Source: Bacteroidales bacterium
Lineage (GTDB): Bacteria > Bacteroidota > Bacteroidia > Bacteroidales > Bacteroidaceae
Length of the DNA: 25,415 bases
Direction: 5' to 3'
NCBI GenBank assembly: GCA_004557185.1
Contig: SFEP01000035.1
Span: 1-25,415 of the forward strand
Numbering within the stretch: position 1 is the first letter of the stretch; each line of letters opens with the position of its first letter. The notes beneath the pieces were generated by a model, which did no database searches, was not told the DNA's origin, and saw only the letters and a program-made list of their open reading frames with translations. Shown here one piece after another: positions 6,830 through 15,034 of this stretch. Position numbers and translations under genes: made by a program.

Positions 6830-9205
6830 TTGAAGTCTACGTCCGCCCCCCACCCCGTCCTGCGCGCCTTGCTGCCGATGCTGTCGGCAGCAAGGCGCGT
6901 GTGGATTGCCCTGCTGTTGGCCTGCGTCCTGCTGCTCACCGCCACGGGGTGCAGCAGCCGCAAGTTTCTGGGCGAGGGTGAGCAGCGGCTGAGCGACGTG
7001 CGTCTGCGGAGCACCGACAAGCACATCAAGCCCTCCGACTACCGCGGCTTTCTCCGCCAGGAACCCAACACAAAGTGGTTCAACGTCCTGCCCGTGCCGC
7101 TGGGCATCTACTGCCTCTCCAAGCGCGACAGCGTGCGGGGCAACAAGGGCTTTTCGCGCATACTGCGCAACATTGGTCAGGCGCCCGTCATCTACAGTTC
7201 CTCGCTGACGCATGCCTCGGCCCGCAACATCGAGCAGGCACTGCGGAGCGAGGGTTACCTGCATGCCGTGGTGGACACCTGCACCCGCATCAAAGGCCAC
7301 AAGCGGCACGTCACCTACACGCTCACCCCCGGCCCTCTCTACTACGTGAACAGCCTCAGCCGCACTTTCGACAGCGACAGCATGGCGCATGCCTTTGCCC
7401 TCGACGCCGCCCAATCGAAGTTGCACCTGGGCATGCCGCTCAACCTGAACGTGATGTCGGCCGAGCGCGACCGCATAGTGGCCGCACTGCACGACAGGGG
7501 CTACTACGCGCTGCACAAGGATTTTGTGAAATTCACCATCGACACCGTGCCAGGCTCCCTGCAGGCTCACGTGGCCCAGCACATGGCCATGCCGGCGGGG
7601 GTCGACAGCACGCGAGCCTACCGCAGGCAGTTTTTCCGTGAGGTGTCACTCTACGAGGACGTGGCTGAGGGCCAAACCGCCTCCGACTCCCTACGCTACC
7701 GCGGCATCGTGTTCTGCTTCAACCGCAAGTTGCACGTGAAGAAGAGCACCTACAGCCAGCACCTCGGCATGGCCCACGACAGCCTCTACCGCGAGCGTTC
7801 CATACAGAGCACCTACGGCCAGCTGAACAGCCTGCCCTCCATCAACTACACCGCCCTGCGCCTGCAACCCGTGCCCGCGGCCCCCGACAGCATGGACTGC
7901 GCCATCCACATCAAGCGACGTATGCCGCACAGCATCGGACTCGAAGTGGAAGGCACAAACACGGCGGGCGACTTCGGCGTGGCCACGGCACTCACCTACA
8001 CCAACCGCAACATCTTCGGCGGTTCGGAGCAGCTTTCACTCAAGGCACGCGGGGCCTACGAGGCCATCACGGGACTTGAGGGCTACGCCAACCAGAATTA
8101 CATTGAGTGGAGCGGCGAGGCCACGCTTCGCTTTCCCTCCCTACTCGTGCCCCGCCTCAAGCTCTCCACGCGCCGCCTGCTGCGCGGTGCCTCGGAGGCG
8201 CACTTCATGTACGACTCGCAAGACCGCCCAGAATTCCACCGCCGTGTGCTCACGGGCGATTGGACCTACAAGTGGCACCACACGCTGAAACCGCGCTGGC
8301 AGCACAAATTCGACCTTTTCTCGCTCAACTACGTGTATATGCCTTGGATTTCAGATACTTTTCGTAATGAGTATCTTGAGGGCGACGACCCGCACTACCA
8401 GGTGCTGCGCTACAGTTACGAAAACCTCTTCATCATGAAGATGGGCTACAGTTTCACGTTCAACTCGCGGCGCAACGCTCAGGGCACGCAGGTGCAACTG
8501 CATCAGAGCAACGGCTACCAGGTGAAGTTCGGCGTGGAGATAGCAGGCAACCTGCTCTACGGTTTCTCAAAAATGCTGGGCCGCAAGCGCGACGACAAGG
8601 GCTACTACAACCTCTTCGGCATCGCCTATTCGCAGTACGCCAAGATTGACGTGGACTATGTGAAATCGTTCATGCTCAACGAAACGAACTTCCTGGCCTT
8701 CCACGCCGCGCTGGGCTTCGGCCTGCCCTACGGCAACTCTACCATCTTGCCCTACGAGAAACGCTACTTTGCCGGCGGCGCCAACAGTGTGCGCGGCTGG
8801 AGCGTACGCGAACTCGGTCCAGGCTCCTACAAGGGCAAGGATGGCAACGTGGACTTCATCAACCAGACAGGTAACCTGAAACTCGACCTCAGCGTGGAGT
8901 GGCGCACCTTCCTCTTTTGGAAACTGCACGGCGCCCTCTTTATCGATGCAGGCAACGTGTGGAACACGAGGCGCTACACGGGACTGGAAGAAGGCTACTT
9001 CAAGTGGAACCGCTTCTACAAGCAGATTGCCGTAGCCTACGGTATGGGCATCAGACTTAACTTCGACTACTTCATCCTCCGCCTCGACGGGGGCATGAAG
9101 GCTGTCAACCCAGCCACACTCAGCGGCGCCGCCCACTACCCCATCATCCATCCGCAGTTCAAACGCGACTTCCAGTTGCACTTTGCCGTGGGCCTCCCCT
9201 TCTGA
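6830..9205 (+). CDS. tamL: TamL-type Omp85 lipoprotein (BamA/TamA family)
   Basis: A 791-residue outer-membrane assembly protein. TamL is the Bacteroidetes form of TamA, which works with an inner-membrane TamB partner. The signal region (about 22-41) ends in LLTATGC with C41, so the protein is lipid-anchored, as in TamL. POTRA-like domains follow (about 45-370), including SRILRNIGQAPVIYSS. The barrel starts near MPHSIGLEVEGTNTAGDFG, which matches family patterns. SVRGW near residue 654 is the conserved VRG motif of the barrel loop, and the chain ends in the aromatic signature HFAVGLPF. The start used is TTG at 6830; no ATG lies at a better place before the signal sequence. It is divergent from the methyltransferase and 58 nt upstream of the metallohydrolase gene. 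No tamB is visible in the window. Confidence 0.88.
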   Translation: MKSTSAPHPVLRALLPMLSAARRVWIALLLACVLLLTATGCSSRKFLGEGEQRLSDVRLRSTDKHIKPSDYRGFLRQEPNTKWFNVLPVPLGIYCLSKRDSVRGNKGFSRILRNIGQAPVIYSSSLTHASARNIEQALRSEGYLHAVVDTCTRIKGHKRHVTYTLTPGPLYYVNSLSRTFDSDSMAHAFALDAAQSKLHLGMPLNLNVMSAERDRIVAALHDRGYYALHKDFVKFTIDTVPGSLQAHVAQHMAMPAGVDSTRAYRRQFFREVSLYEDVAEGQTASDSLRYRGIVFCFNRKLHVKKSTYSQHLGMAHDSLYRERSIQSTYGQLNSLPSINYTALRLQPVPAAPDSMDCAIHIKRRMPHSIGLEVEGTNTAGDFGVATALTYTNRNIFGGSEQLSLKARGAYEAITGLEGYANQNYIEWSGEATLRFPSLLVPRLKLSTRRLLRGASEAHFMYDSQDRPEFHRRVLTGDWTYKWHHTLKPRWQHKFDLFSLNYVYMPWISDTFRNEYLEGDDPHYQVLRYSYENLFIMKMGYSFTFNSRRNAQGTQVQLHQSNGYQVKFGVEIAGNLLYGFSKMLGRKRDDKGYYNLFGIAYSQYAKIDVDYVKSFMLNETNFLAFHAALGFGLPYGNSTILPYEKRYFAGGANSVRGWSVRELGPGSYKGKDGNVDFINQTGNLKLDLSVEWRTFLFWKLHGALFIDAGNVWNTRRYTGLEEGYFKWNRFYKQIAVAYGMGIRLNFDYFILRLDGGMKAVNPATLSGAAHYPIIHPQFKRDFQLHFAVGLPF

Positions 9206-9263
9206 CCCCGCCCGCCACGACGCCGCGACGCAGGGTCTTCACTCCCCATCCAAACACTTCATC

Positions 9264-10070
9264 ATGCAATTCGTTTCACTCAGCTCAGGCAGCAGCGGAA
9301 ACTGCTACTACATACAGCACGACGGCTACGGCATGCTCGTCGATTTGGGCATCGGCATACGCATCTTCAAACGCCACTGCCAAAACTACGGCATCAAGCC
9401 GGGCAGCCTGTGCAGCATGCTCGTGACGCACGACCACACCGACCACGTAAAGGCTGTGGGCGCGCTGAGTTCGCACCTCAACCTGCCCGTCTACACCTCG
9501 GAGGCGGTGCACCAGAGCATACAGCGTAACCACCATGTGTCGAAGAAGGTGCCCCGCGAACTCCAGCACATCTTGACCCGCCACACACCGCTGACGCTGG
9601 GCCCCTTCACGGTGACGCAGTTTGCCGTACCCCACGACAGTGCCGACAACAACGGCTACCTCATAGCCTGCGGCCCCGTGCGGCTGGTCATAGCCACCGA
9701 CATCGGCCACTTCACCGACGAAATAGCCGCCAAGGTCCGTCAGGCCACGCACTTGGTGGTGGAGGCCAACTACGACCCACACATGCTGGCCACAGGGCGC
9801 TACCCCAAAATGCTGCAGGACCGCATCAGCGGCCCCTACGGCCACATCAGCAACGCCGAGACGGGCGACTTTCTGGCCCAGCACCTCGATGCCGACCTCA
9901 TTCGCCACGTGTGGCTCTGCCACCTGAGCGAGGAGAACAACACACCCTCACTGGCTTTCGACACCGTGGCGCACGCCCTGCGCGAGGCGCACTTCCGCGT
10001 CAACGAGGCCGATGGTCTGAAACTCGATGTGCTACCACGCCGCACCCCCACCCTGCCCTTCACGCTGTAA
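9264..10070 (+). CDS. Metallo-beta-lactamase-fold hydrolase, WalJ/YycJ-like
   Basis: A 268-residue cytoplasmic metallohydrolase. The metal-binding signature is THDHTDH (H56, H58, D60, H61), with further ligands probably at FAVPHDS, VIATDIGHF and the C-terminal VWLCHLSEEN. The opening QFVSLSSGSSGNCYYI is typical of the YycJ/WalJ branch, which includes proteins with exonuclease activity and roles linked to cell-wall signalling in Firmicutes. The ATG at 9264 is chosen because this motif starts there; an upstream in-frame ATG at 9183 overlaps tamL and adds 27 unrelated residues. It follows tamL closely and is probably cotranscribed with it. Its substrate is inferred, at best, to be a nucleic acid. 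Confidence 0.85.
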   Translation: MQFVSLSSGSSGNCYYIQHDGYGMLVDLGIGIRIFKRHCQNYGIKPGSLCSMLVTHDHTDHVKAVGALSSHLNLPVYTSEAVHQSIQRNHHVSKKVPRELQHILTRHTPLTLGPFTVTQFAVPHDSADNNGYLIACGPVRLVIATDIGHFTDEIAAKVRQATHLVVEANYDPHMLATGRYPKMLQDRISGPYGHISNAETGDFLAQHLDADLIRHVWLCHLSEENNTPSLAFDTVAHALREAHFRVNEADGLKLDVLPRRTPTLPFTL

Positions 10071-10127
10071 CACCTTTTCGTCAGGCCCAATGAGCAGCGC
10101 CAATGCCTACAAGCTTTGAGCAATGCC
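10071..10127 (+). repeat. 57-nt dispersed repeat, copy A
   Basis: This aligns without gaps to 19381-19437 at 43 of 57 positions. Read in the first frame, both copies give related peptides (LFVRPNEQR... here, LFVKPNELR... in copy B), with mostly conservative changes. There is no start codon in that frame: the metallohydrolase stop codon sits directly before it. It looks like a dispersed intergenic element or the remnant of a coding segment. The rest of the gap to 10187 shows nothing else. Confidence 0.6.
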
Positions 10128-10187
10128 AGGGCGAGAAACGGTCGAAAGAAACTACACCTATCACCGTAACACCTTAGAATCTCTATC

Positions 10188-10514
10188 ATGCAAATTCAAC
10201 TCAACGCCACTGGCACACACCACTTGGAGGTGACGGAACGCGCCTTCCAGACCATACGGAAATACAACCTGCTGCACGCGCTGGCTGGCAGCACGGGCTA
10301 CGTTACGGAGAACGAGCTTGACAAACTGAAACTGAACATACGCGCCCTCATCGCCTCGAACACGGCCGACACCAAGGATCTGCTCGACCTCTGCATCGAC
10401 GTCATCTATCACGACAAAATGAAGGCCTACGGCTTGAAAAACCTCATGGATGCCTACAATGCCTGGGAAGTCGCGCACCCCGAAGCAGAGGCCGACAGTT
10501 CGGTTGCACTGTAA
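10188..10514 (+). CDS. Conserved-looking protein of unknown function (108 aa)
   Basis: A 108-residue soluble protein, likely all-helical, with no signal peptide or membrane helix. I do not recognise a named domain. The segment VTERAFQTIRKYNLLHALAG (15-34), then TENELDKLKLNIRALIA (40-56), then a region rich in Asp and Lys (TADTKDLLDLCIDVIYHDKM) suggest three or four amphipathic helices. The codon use matches its neighbours and the frame is clean, so I believe the gene is real. It sits alone between the metallohydrolase (117 nt upstream) and the 22-bp dyad array downstream. No TAnnTTTG box is seen in the gap before it. Function is not deducible. Confidence 0.7.
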   Translation: MQIQLNATGTHHLEVTERAFQTIRKYNLLHALAGSTGYVTENELDKLKLNIRALIASNTADTKDLLDLCIDVIYHDKMKAYGLKNLMDAYNAWEVAHPEAEADSSVAL

Positions 10515-10564
10515 TTTGTGCATCCGCTTGTAAATGCTTGTTTTCCAACACGGCCTGGCGCATA

Positions 10565-10677
10565 GCCGCGAGAAAACACGCGGCCGGTCGTTGCACACGG
10601 CCATGGACAACGTTGCACATGGCCGTGGATAACGTTGCACACGGCCGAGGACAACGTTGCACACGGCCGTGGACAAC
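10565..10677. repeat. Tandem array of 22-bp dyad-symmetric units (4 copies)
   Basis: Four directly adjoining 22-bp units start at 10590, 10612, 10634 and 10656. Each begins GTTGCA, has a core close to the perfect palindrome CACGGCCGTG, and ends CAAC, so the ends are also complementary. Units 1-3 differ from unit 4 at one to three positions each. A separate perfect hairpin (GCCGCG 10565-10570 with CGCGGC 10579-10584) precedes the array. It fills most of the 331-nt gap between the unknown 108-residue gene and ygiQ. The remainder of that gap holds only the AT-rich motif at 10761. Confidence 0.9.
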
Positions 10678-10760
10678 GCACCATGTGCCTTGCCATAACG
10701 GCCAGCGGGCAGCACGCCACGGACACAAGGCACGCCCTTTTCCTCCCACCCTACGCCTCA

Positions 10761-10776
10761 CCCATTATTTATATAG
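10761..10776 (+). promoter_or_regulatory. AT-rich CCTTATTATATATA-type motif (copy 2)
   Basis: The sequence CCCATTATTTATATAG lies about 70 nt before the ygiQ start and is a shorter variant of the motif seen before the Wzi and TPR genes. No TAnnTTTG box is visible in the same gap, so this may be part of the ygiQ promoter. Confidence 0.4.
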
Positions 10777-10845
10777 GACGGCCTCCTACTTGCGGTGCAC
10801 CCATCATGGTCACCGCAGGCGTTGTACACCTTAACCTCCCCATTC

Positions 10846-12849
10846 ATGCACCAACTCACCGACTGGCTGCCCACCACGCGCAAGGAAATGGAACTGCGCG
10901 GCTGGGATGAAGCCGACATCATACTCTTCTCGGGCGATGCCTACGTGGACCACCCATCGTTTGGCGCGGCCGTCATAGGCCGCCTGCTCGAGGCTGAGGG
11001 CTACCGCGTGTGCGTGGTGCCGCAGCCCGACTGGCACGGCGACTACCGCGACTTCAAGAAGTTGGGCCGCCCACGCCTGTTTTTCGCCATAGCACCTGGC
11101 TGCATGGACTCCATGGTGAACAAGTACACGGCCAACCGCCGCCTGCGCTCTGAGGATGCCTACAGCCCCGACGGGCGGCACGACCTGCGGCCGGAGTATC
11201 CCACACTCGTTTACTCCCGCATCTTGCGCGAACTCTACCCCGACGTGCCCATTGTGCTGGGTGGCATAGAGGCATCGCTGCGCCGCCTCACGCACTACGA
11301 CTACTGGCAGGACCGCCTGATGCCCTGCCTGCTGACGTTGTGTCCCGCTAACCTGCTGGTGTATGGCATGGGCGAACTGCCCATGCTGGGCCTGTGCCGC
11401 CTGCTGGAGGACAAACTGCTGCACGGCCGACAGGAATGCGTGTGCTGCAGCAAGGACTTCGACGCACTGGTGCGGCGCTTTCCCGTGAAGCAAACGGTGA
11501 CGCTGCAGCCGCTGACCGACTTTGACGGGCGGGAGCCTGCGGCCGACGACATCGTGCTGCACAGCCACGAGGACTGTTTGGCCAACCGCCGCCTTTACGC
11601 AGAGAACTTCCGCCACATTGAGGAGGAAAGCAACAAGTTGCATCCGTGCCGCCTGCTGCAAGCCTGCGGTGAGCACATGGTGGTGGTGAATGCGCCCTTC
11701 CCGCCCATGACAACGGCTCAGATTGACCACTCGTTCGACCTGCCTTACACGCGGCTGCCGCACCCCAAATACAAGGGCAAGCGCATCCCCGCCTACGAGA
11801 TGATTAAGTTCTCGGTAAACATTCACCGCGGCTGCTTCGGCGGCTGCGCCTTCTGCACCATTTCGGCACATCAAGGCAAGTTCATCATGAGCCGCTCGAA
11901 GGAGAGCATTCTGCGTGAGGTGAAACAGGTGACGGCCATGCCCGACTTCAAGGGCTACCTGTCGGACTTGGGCGGACCGTCGGCCAACATGTATGGCATG
12001 GGTGGGCGCGACCGCAGTCTGTGCGAGCGTTGCCGCCGTCCCTCGTGCATTCATCCCGCCGTGTGCCCCAACCTGCAGGCCGACCACGGGCCGCTGCTCG
12101 ACGTGTATCGCGCCGTGGATGCCTTGCCCGGCGTGAAAAAGTCGTTCATAGGCAGCGGCGTGCGCTACGACCTGCTACTGCACGAGTATGCCGACCCGCG
12201 CCTCAGGGAGCAAGCCCAGCGCTACACGCGCGAACTCATTCTGCACCACGTGTCGGGCCGACTCAAGGTGGCGCCCGAGCATACGTCGGACGCGGTGCTG
12301 CGCCTCATGCGCAAGCCGTCGTTCGCACTGTTCCACGACTTCAAGCGCACCTTCGACCGCATTTGCCGCGAAGCCAACCTGCCTCAGCAAATCATTCCCT
12401 ACTTCATTTCCTCACACCCTGGATGCACGGAGCAGGACATGGCCGAACTGGCTGCTGAGACGCGCGACATGGACTTCCGTCTGGAACAGGTGCAGGACTT
12501 TACGCCCACTCCCATGACGGTGTCGACCGTGGCGTGGCACGCGGGCTACCACCCTTATACGCTTGAACCTGTGTATGCCGCCCACAGCGCCGACGAGAAG
12601 CAGCGCCAGCGCATGTTCTTCTTTTGGTACAAACCCGAATATACCCAGGCCATACGTCAGGCACTGCAACGCATGGGGCGCACCGACCTCATAGGCCGTC
12701 TGTGCCCATCGGGAGGCATGCGCAGGCCACCGCACGACGCACCGCCACAGAGCCAAGGCAAACGCCGGCCGACGGATGCCAGCAAGGACGGCAGGCAAGT
12801 CCCTAACGACAAGAAGCACCGCGCAACGCAGCACCGCCGCAGGGGTTAG
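10846..12849 (+). CDS. ygiQ: YgiQ-family radical SAM protein
   Basis: A 667-residue member of the YgiQ (UPF0313) family, whose biochemical role is not settled. The N-terminus matches E. coli YgiQ: RKEMELRGWDEADIILFSGD then AYVDHPSFGAAVIGRLLEA, followed by QPDW, MDSMVNKYTANRRLR and VLGGIEASLRRLTHYDYW. The [4Fe-4S] cluster motif is C330-F-G-G-C334-A-F-C337 in the context VNIHRGCFGGCAFC. The SAM-binding region and the later PEHTSDAVLRLM and SSHPGCTEQDM are also present. The last 50 residues are Arg/Lys/Pro-rich and probably disordered. The ATG at 10846 is preferred to one at 10795 because homology begins just after it. The gene stands alone between two motif-bearing gaps. Confidence 0.93.
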   Translation: MHQLTDWLPTTRKEMELRGWDEADIILFSGDAYVDHPSFGAAVIGRLLEAEGYRVCVVPQPDWHGDYRDFKKLGRPRLFFAIAPGCMDSMVNKYTANRRLRSEDAYSPDGRHDLRPEYPTLVYSRILRELYPDVPIVLGGIEASLRRLTHYDYWQDRLMPCLLTLCPANLLVYGMGELPMLGLCRLLEDKLLHGRQECVCCSKDFDALVRRFPVKQTVTLQPLTDFDGREPAADDIVLHSHEDCLANRRLYAENFRHIEEESNKLHPCRLLQACGEHMVVVNAPFPPMTTAQIDHSFDLPYTRLPHPKYKGKRIPAYEMIKFSVNIHRGCFGGCAFCTISAHQGKFIMSRSKESILREVKQVTAMPDFKGYLSDLGGPSANMYGMGGRDRSLCERCRRPSCIHPAVCPNLQADHGPLLDVYRAVDALPGVKKSFIGSGVRYDLLLHEYADPRLREQAQRYTRELILHHVSGRLKVAPEHTSDAVLRLMRKPSFALFHDFKRTFDRICREANLPQQIIPYFISSHPGCTEQDMAELAAETRDMDFRLEQVQDFTPTPMTVSTVAWHAGYHPYTLEPVYAAHSADEKQRQRMFFFWYKPEYTQAIRQALQRMGRTDLIGRLCPSGGMRRPPHDAPPQSQGKRRPTDASKDGRQVPNDKKHRATQHRRRG

Positions 12850-12888
12850 CGTCCTGCACTCATCAACGACCTACTTCATCTGATTATA

Positions 12889-12905
12889 CTCCTTATTATA
12901 TATAA
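12889..12905 (+). promoter_or_regulatory. AT-rich CCTTATTATATATA-type motif (copy 3)
   Basis: ACTCCTTATTATATATA ends about 10 nt before the ATG of the Wzi-family gene. There is no TAnnTTTG box in this 65-nt gap. If it is a promoter, the transcript would have almost no leader; if it is an mRNA element, it covers the ribosome-binding region. Confidence 0.5.
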
Positions 12906-12914
12906 GCACACGCT

Positions 12915-14471
12915 ATGCATATTCCCTTTTCTCTGGCCTCCACCCAGCCGCTGCGTCAGGCGGCCTGCGCCCTCGCACTGCTGGCCTCAGCGGCTCAAGC
13001 ACCTGCTCAGAACGCCCTGCAACGCAGCGTGCACGACATTGACTACACCCTCACGATGCAAGGTGCGGCCGCCTCGGGCGACGTGCCCTTGTGGCTTACG
13101 GCCAACCGCTACGGCCTTTCGTCGGTTGACAACTACGGACTGGTGCGCGCCTCGCTCCTTCGCTCTACCGCTGCCGACTCGGCACGCCGCTGGCGCATAG
13201 GCTACGGACTCGACGTGGCGGCAGGCGTGGGCATGCAGGCCAAGGCCGTGGTGCAGCAACTGTATGCCGATGTGGAATACCGCCGCCTGCGCCTCACCGT
13301 GGGCAGCAAGCAGGAGCCCCTGCAACTCAAGCACCACGCACTGAGCAGCGGCAGCCAGACGCTGGGCATCAACGCTCGCCCCGTGCCGGGCATCCGTCTG
13401 TCGGTGCCCGAATACCTCAGCATCACAGGCCGCAGCAACTGGGCCGCCATCAAGGGGCACATTTCCTATGGCATGATGACGGACTACAAGTTCCAGCAGG
13501 ACTACTACACGGAGCCTGGCGGACGCGCGGCGCAGCGCGCCCTGCTGCACACCAAAGCGGGCTACCTGCGCATTGGCAACGAGAAGAAGTTCCCCCTCAC
13601 CTTTGAGGGCGGACTGGAAATGGCGTGCCAGTTTGGCGGCACCATCTACAATGCCGAGGGCTTCGGCGAAATCGTGCCCCGCCTCAAGATGAAGCATGGC
13701 TTGGGCGCCTTTGTCGATGCCCTGCTCGGCACGGGCAGCGACGCCACCGACGGCGAGGGCTATGCCAACGCGGCGGGCAACACGCTGGGCAGCTGGCTGC
13801 TACGCCTGAACTACAAGGCGGGCGACTGGCGCATTTCGGCCTACTACGACCACTTCTTCGAGGACCACTCGATGATGTTTGGCGAATATGGCTGGCGCGA
13901 CGGCATGTACGGCATGGAGCTGCAATTGCCCCACAACCCCGTGGCCGACGCCGTGGTCTACGAGTTCATGAACACCACCTACCAGAGCGGCCCCGTGTAC
14001 CACGACCACACAGAAGCCATCCCCGACCAGATAAGCGGCCGCGACAACTATTATCACCACAACCTTTACCTGGGCTGGCAGCACGCAGGGCAGGCCATGG
14101 GCAACCCGCTCTTCATTTCACCGCTCTACGACCACACCTCGCCGCTCTACAACCACACCAAATCGCTGACCTTTGCCTCGACGCGCTTCAAGGCGCACCA
14201 CGTCGGGGTGAGCGGCACGCCCGTTCCCGCCCTGGCCTACCGCCTGCTTTACACCCACGAACGCAGTCTCGGCACTTACAACGCACCCTACCTCACGCAG
14301 CGCCGCACCCACAGCCTGCTGTGCGAGGTGAACGTGACACCCGAACGCTTCCGTGGCGTGAAAGCCAAGGGCTGGCAGGTGGGCGCAGCCTTCGCCATGG
14401 ACCACGGCACGCTGCTGGGCAACAACACGGGCTTCGAGGTGAAAGTGGCCTATCACCTGCACAGCAAATAA
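12915..14471 (+). CDS. Wzi-family outer-membrane barrel (capsule assembly type)
   Basis: A 518-residue predicted outer-membrane beta-barrel. A signal peptide ends near APAQ-N (residues 1-32). The mature part begins with VHDIDYTLTMQGAAASGDVP then LWLTANRYGLSS, the hallmark start of the Wzi-like family in Bacteroidetes, and continues in alternating amphipathic strands to a C-terminal FEVKVAYHLHSK. Wzi in Proteobacteria anchors capsule at the surface; in Bacteroidetes these proteins are widespread and their role is less certain. No capsule synthesis or export gene is present in the window, so a capsule role here is not supported by context. It is followed after 54 nt by a lipoprotein gene and then a lipid kinase, possibly one operon. 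Confidence 0.85.
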   Translation: MHIPFSLASTQPLRQAACALALLASAAQAPAQNALQRSVHDIDYTLTMQGAAASGDVPLWLTANRYGLSSVDNYGLVRASLLRSTAADSARRWRIGYGLDVAAGVGMQAKAVVQQLYADVEYRRLRLTVGSKQEPLQLKHHALSSGSQTLGINARPVPGIRLSVPEYLSITGRSNWAAIKGHISYGMMTDYKFQQDYYTEPGGRAAQRALLHTKAGYLRIGNEKKFPLTFEGGLEMACQFGGTIYNAEGFGEIVPRLKMKHGLGAFVDALLGTGSDATDGEGYANAAGNTLGSWLLRLNYKAGDWRISAYYDHFFEDHSMMFGEYGWRDGMYGMELQLPHNPVADAVVYEFMNTTYQSGPVYHDHTEAIPDQISGRDNYYHHNLYLGWQHAGQAMGNPLFISPLYDHTSPLYNHTKSLTFASTRFKAHHVGVSGTPVPALAYRLLYTHERSLGTYNAPYLTQRRTHSLLCEVNVTPERFRGVKAKGWQVGAAFAMDHGTLLGNNTGFEVKVAYHLHSK

Positions 14472-14525
14472 GGCGCAACCCTCCATTTCCCCCTTTTCCC
14501 GAAATCAATCAAAACGACTTTCCTT

Positions 14526-15005
14526 ATGCACCGTCTCTTCCTCACCCTTTCGTGCCTTGCCCTGCTGCTGGGCGCAGCCACCCTCGCCTCGTGCGACAAG
14601 ACGCCCATGAACGGCGACCTGGACGGCATGTGGCGCCTGACCGAAATGCACAGCAAGCCGACAGCCGACGCACCTACCTACAGCCTGCAGGCCGTCCTGG
14701 AGGCACAACGCATCTTCTGGAACTTCCAGCTGCGCCTGCTCAGCATTCAGAACCACGACGGCCTGGCCAACAGCGAGACGAACGAAACCGTGGCACGCTT
14801 TGAGCACAGCGGCAACCGCCTCCATGTGACGCACACTTACATTCACCACCGCGCCGAGGACATCCTCATCACCGACCCCGCCACCACGCAGCTGGAGGGC
14901 GTGGGCATACGTGGCTGCAGCAGTAGCTTTGAGGTGAAATGCCTCACGTCGAAACGCATGGTGCTCTGCTCGGAGCGCGACAGCCTCGTGTTCCGCAAAT
15001 ACTGA
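14526..15005 (+). CDS. Lipocalin-like lipoprotein
   Basis: A 159-residue lipoprotein. The signal ends in LASC with C23. The mature part starts with a short linker and then DLDGMWRLTEMHSKP (31-45), typical of small lipocalin-like domain proteins in Bacteroidetes, and continues as beta strands to the C-terminus (MVLCSERDSLVFRKY). Ligand and partner are unknown. Residues C130 and C138 could pair with each other or with C147. It lies 54 nt after the Wzi-family gene and 29 nt before the lipid kinase gene. The fold assignment rests on the pattern of the first strand and the size. Confidence 0.7.
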   Translation: MHRLFLTLSCLALLLGAATLASCDKTPMNGDLDGMWRLTEMHSKPTADAPTYSLQAVLEAQRIFWNFQLRLLSIQNHDGLANSETNETVARFEHSGNRLHVTHTYIHHRAEDILITDPATTQLEGVGIRGCSSSFEVKCLTSKRMVLCSERDSLVFRKY

Positions 15006-15034
15006 TTTCTCACCCACATTTCCCCCTACGCTTT

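Noticed and set aside
10590..10677. Possible CRISPR array
   Set aside because: Units adjoin with no unique spacers, they are too short, and no cas genes are present. The same applies to the arrays at 108 and 19649.
10831..12087. 418-codon open frame opposite ygiQ
   Set aside because: It lies wholly across the conserved YgiQ coding region, and its translation (His/Gln/Val-rich) has no recognisable family.
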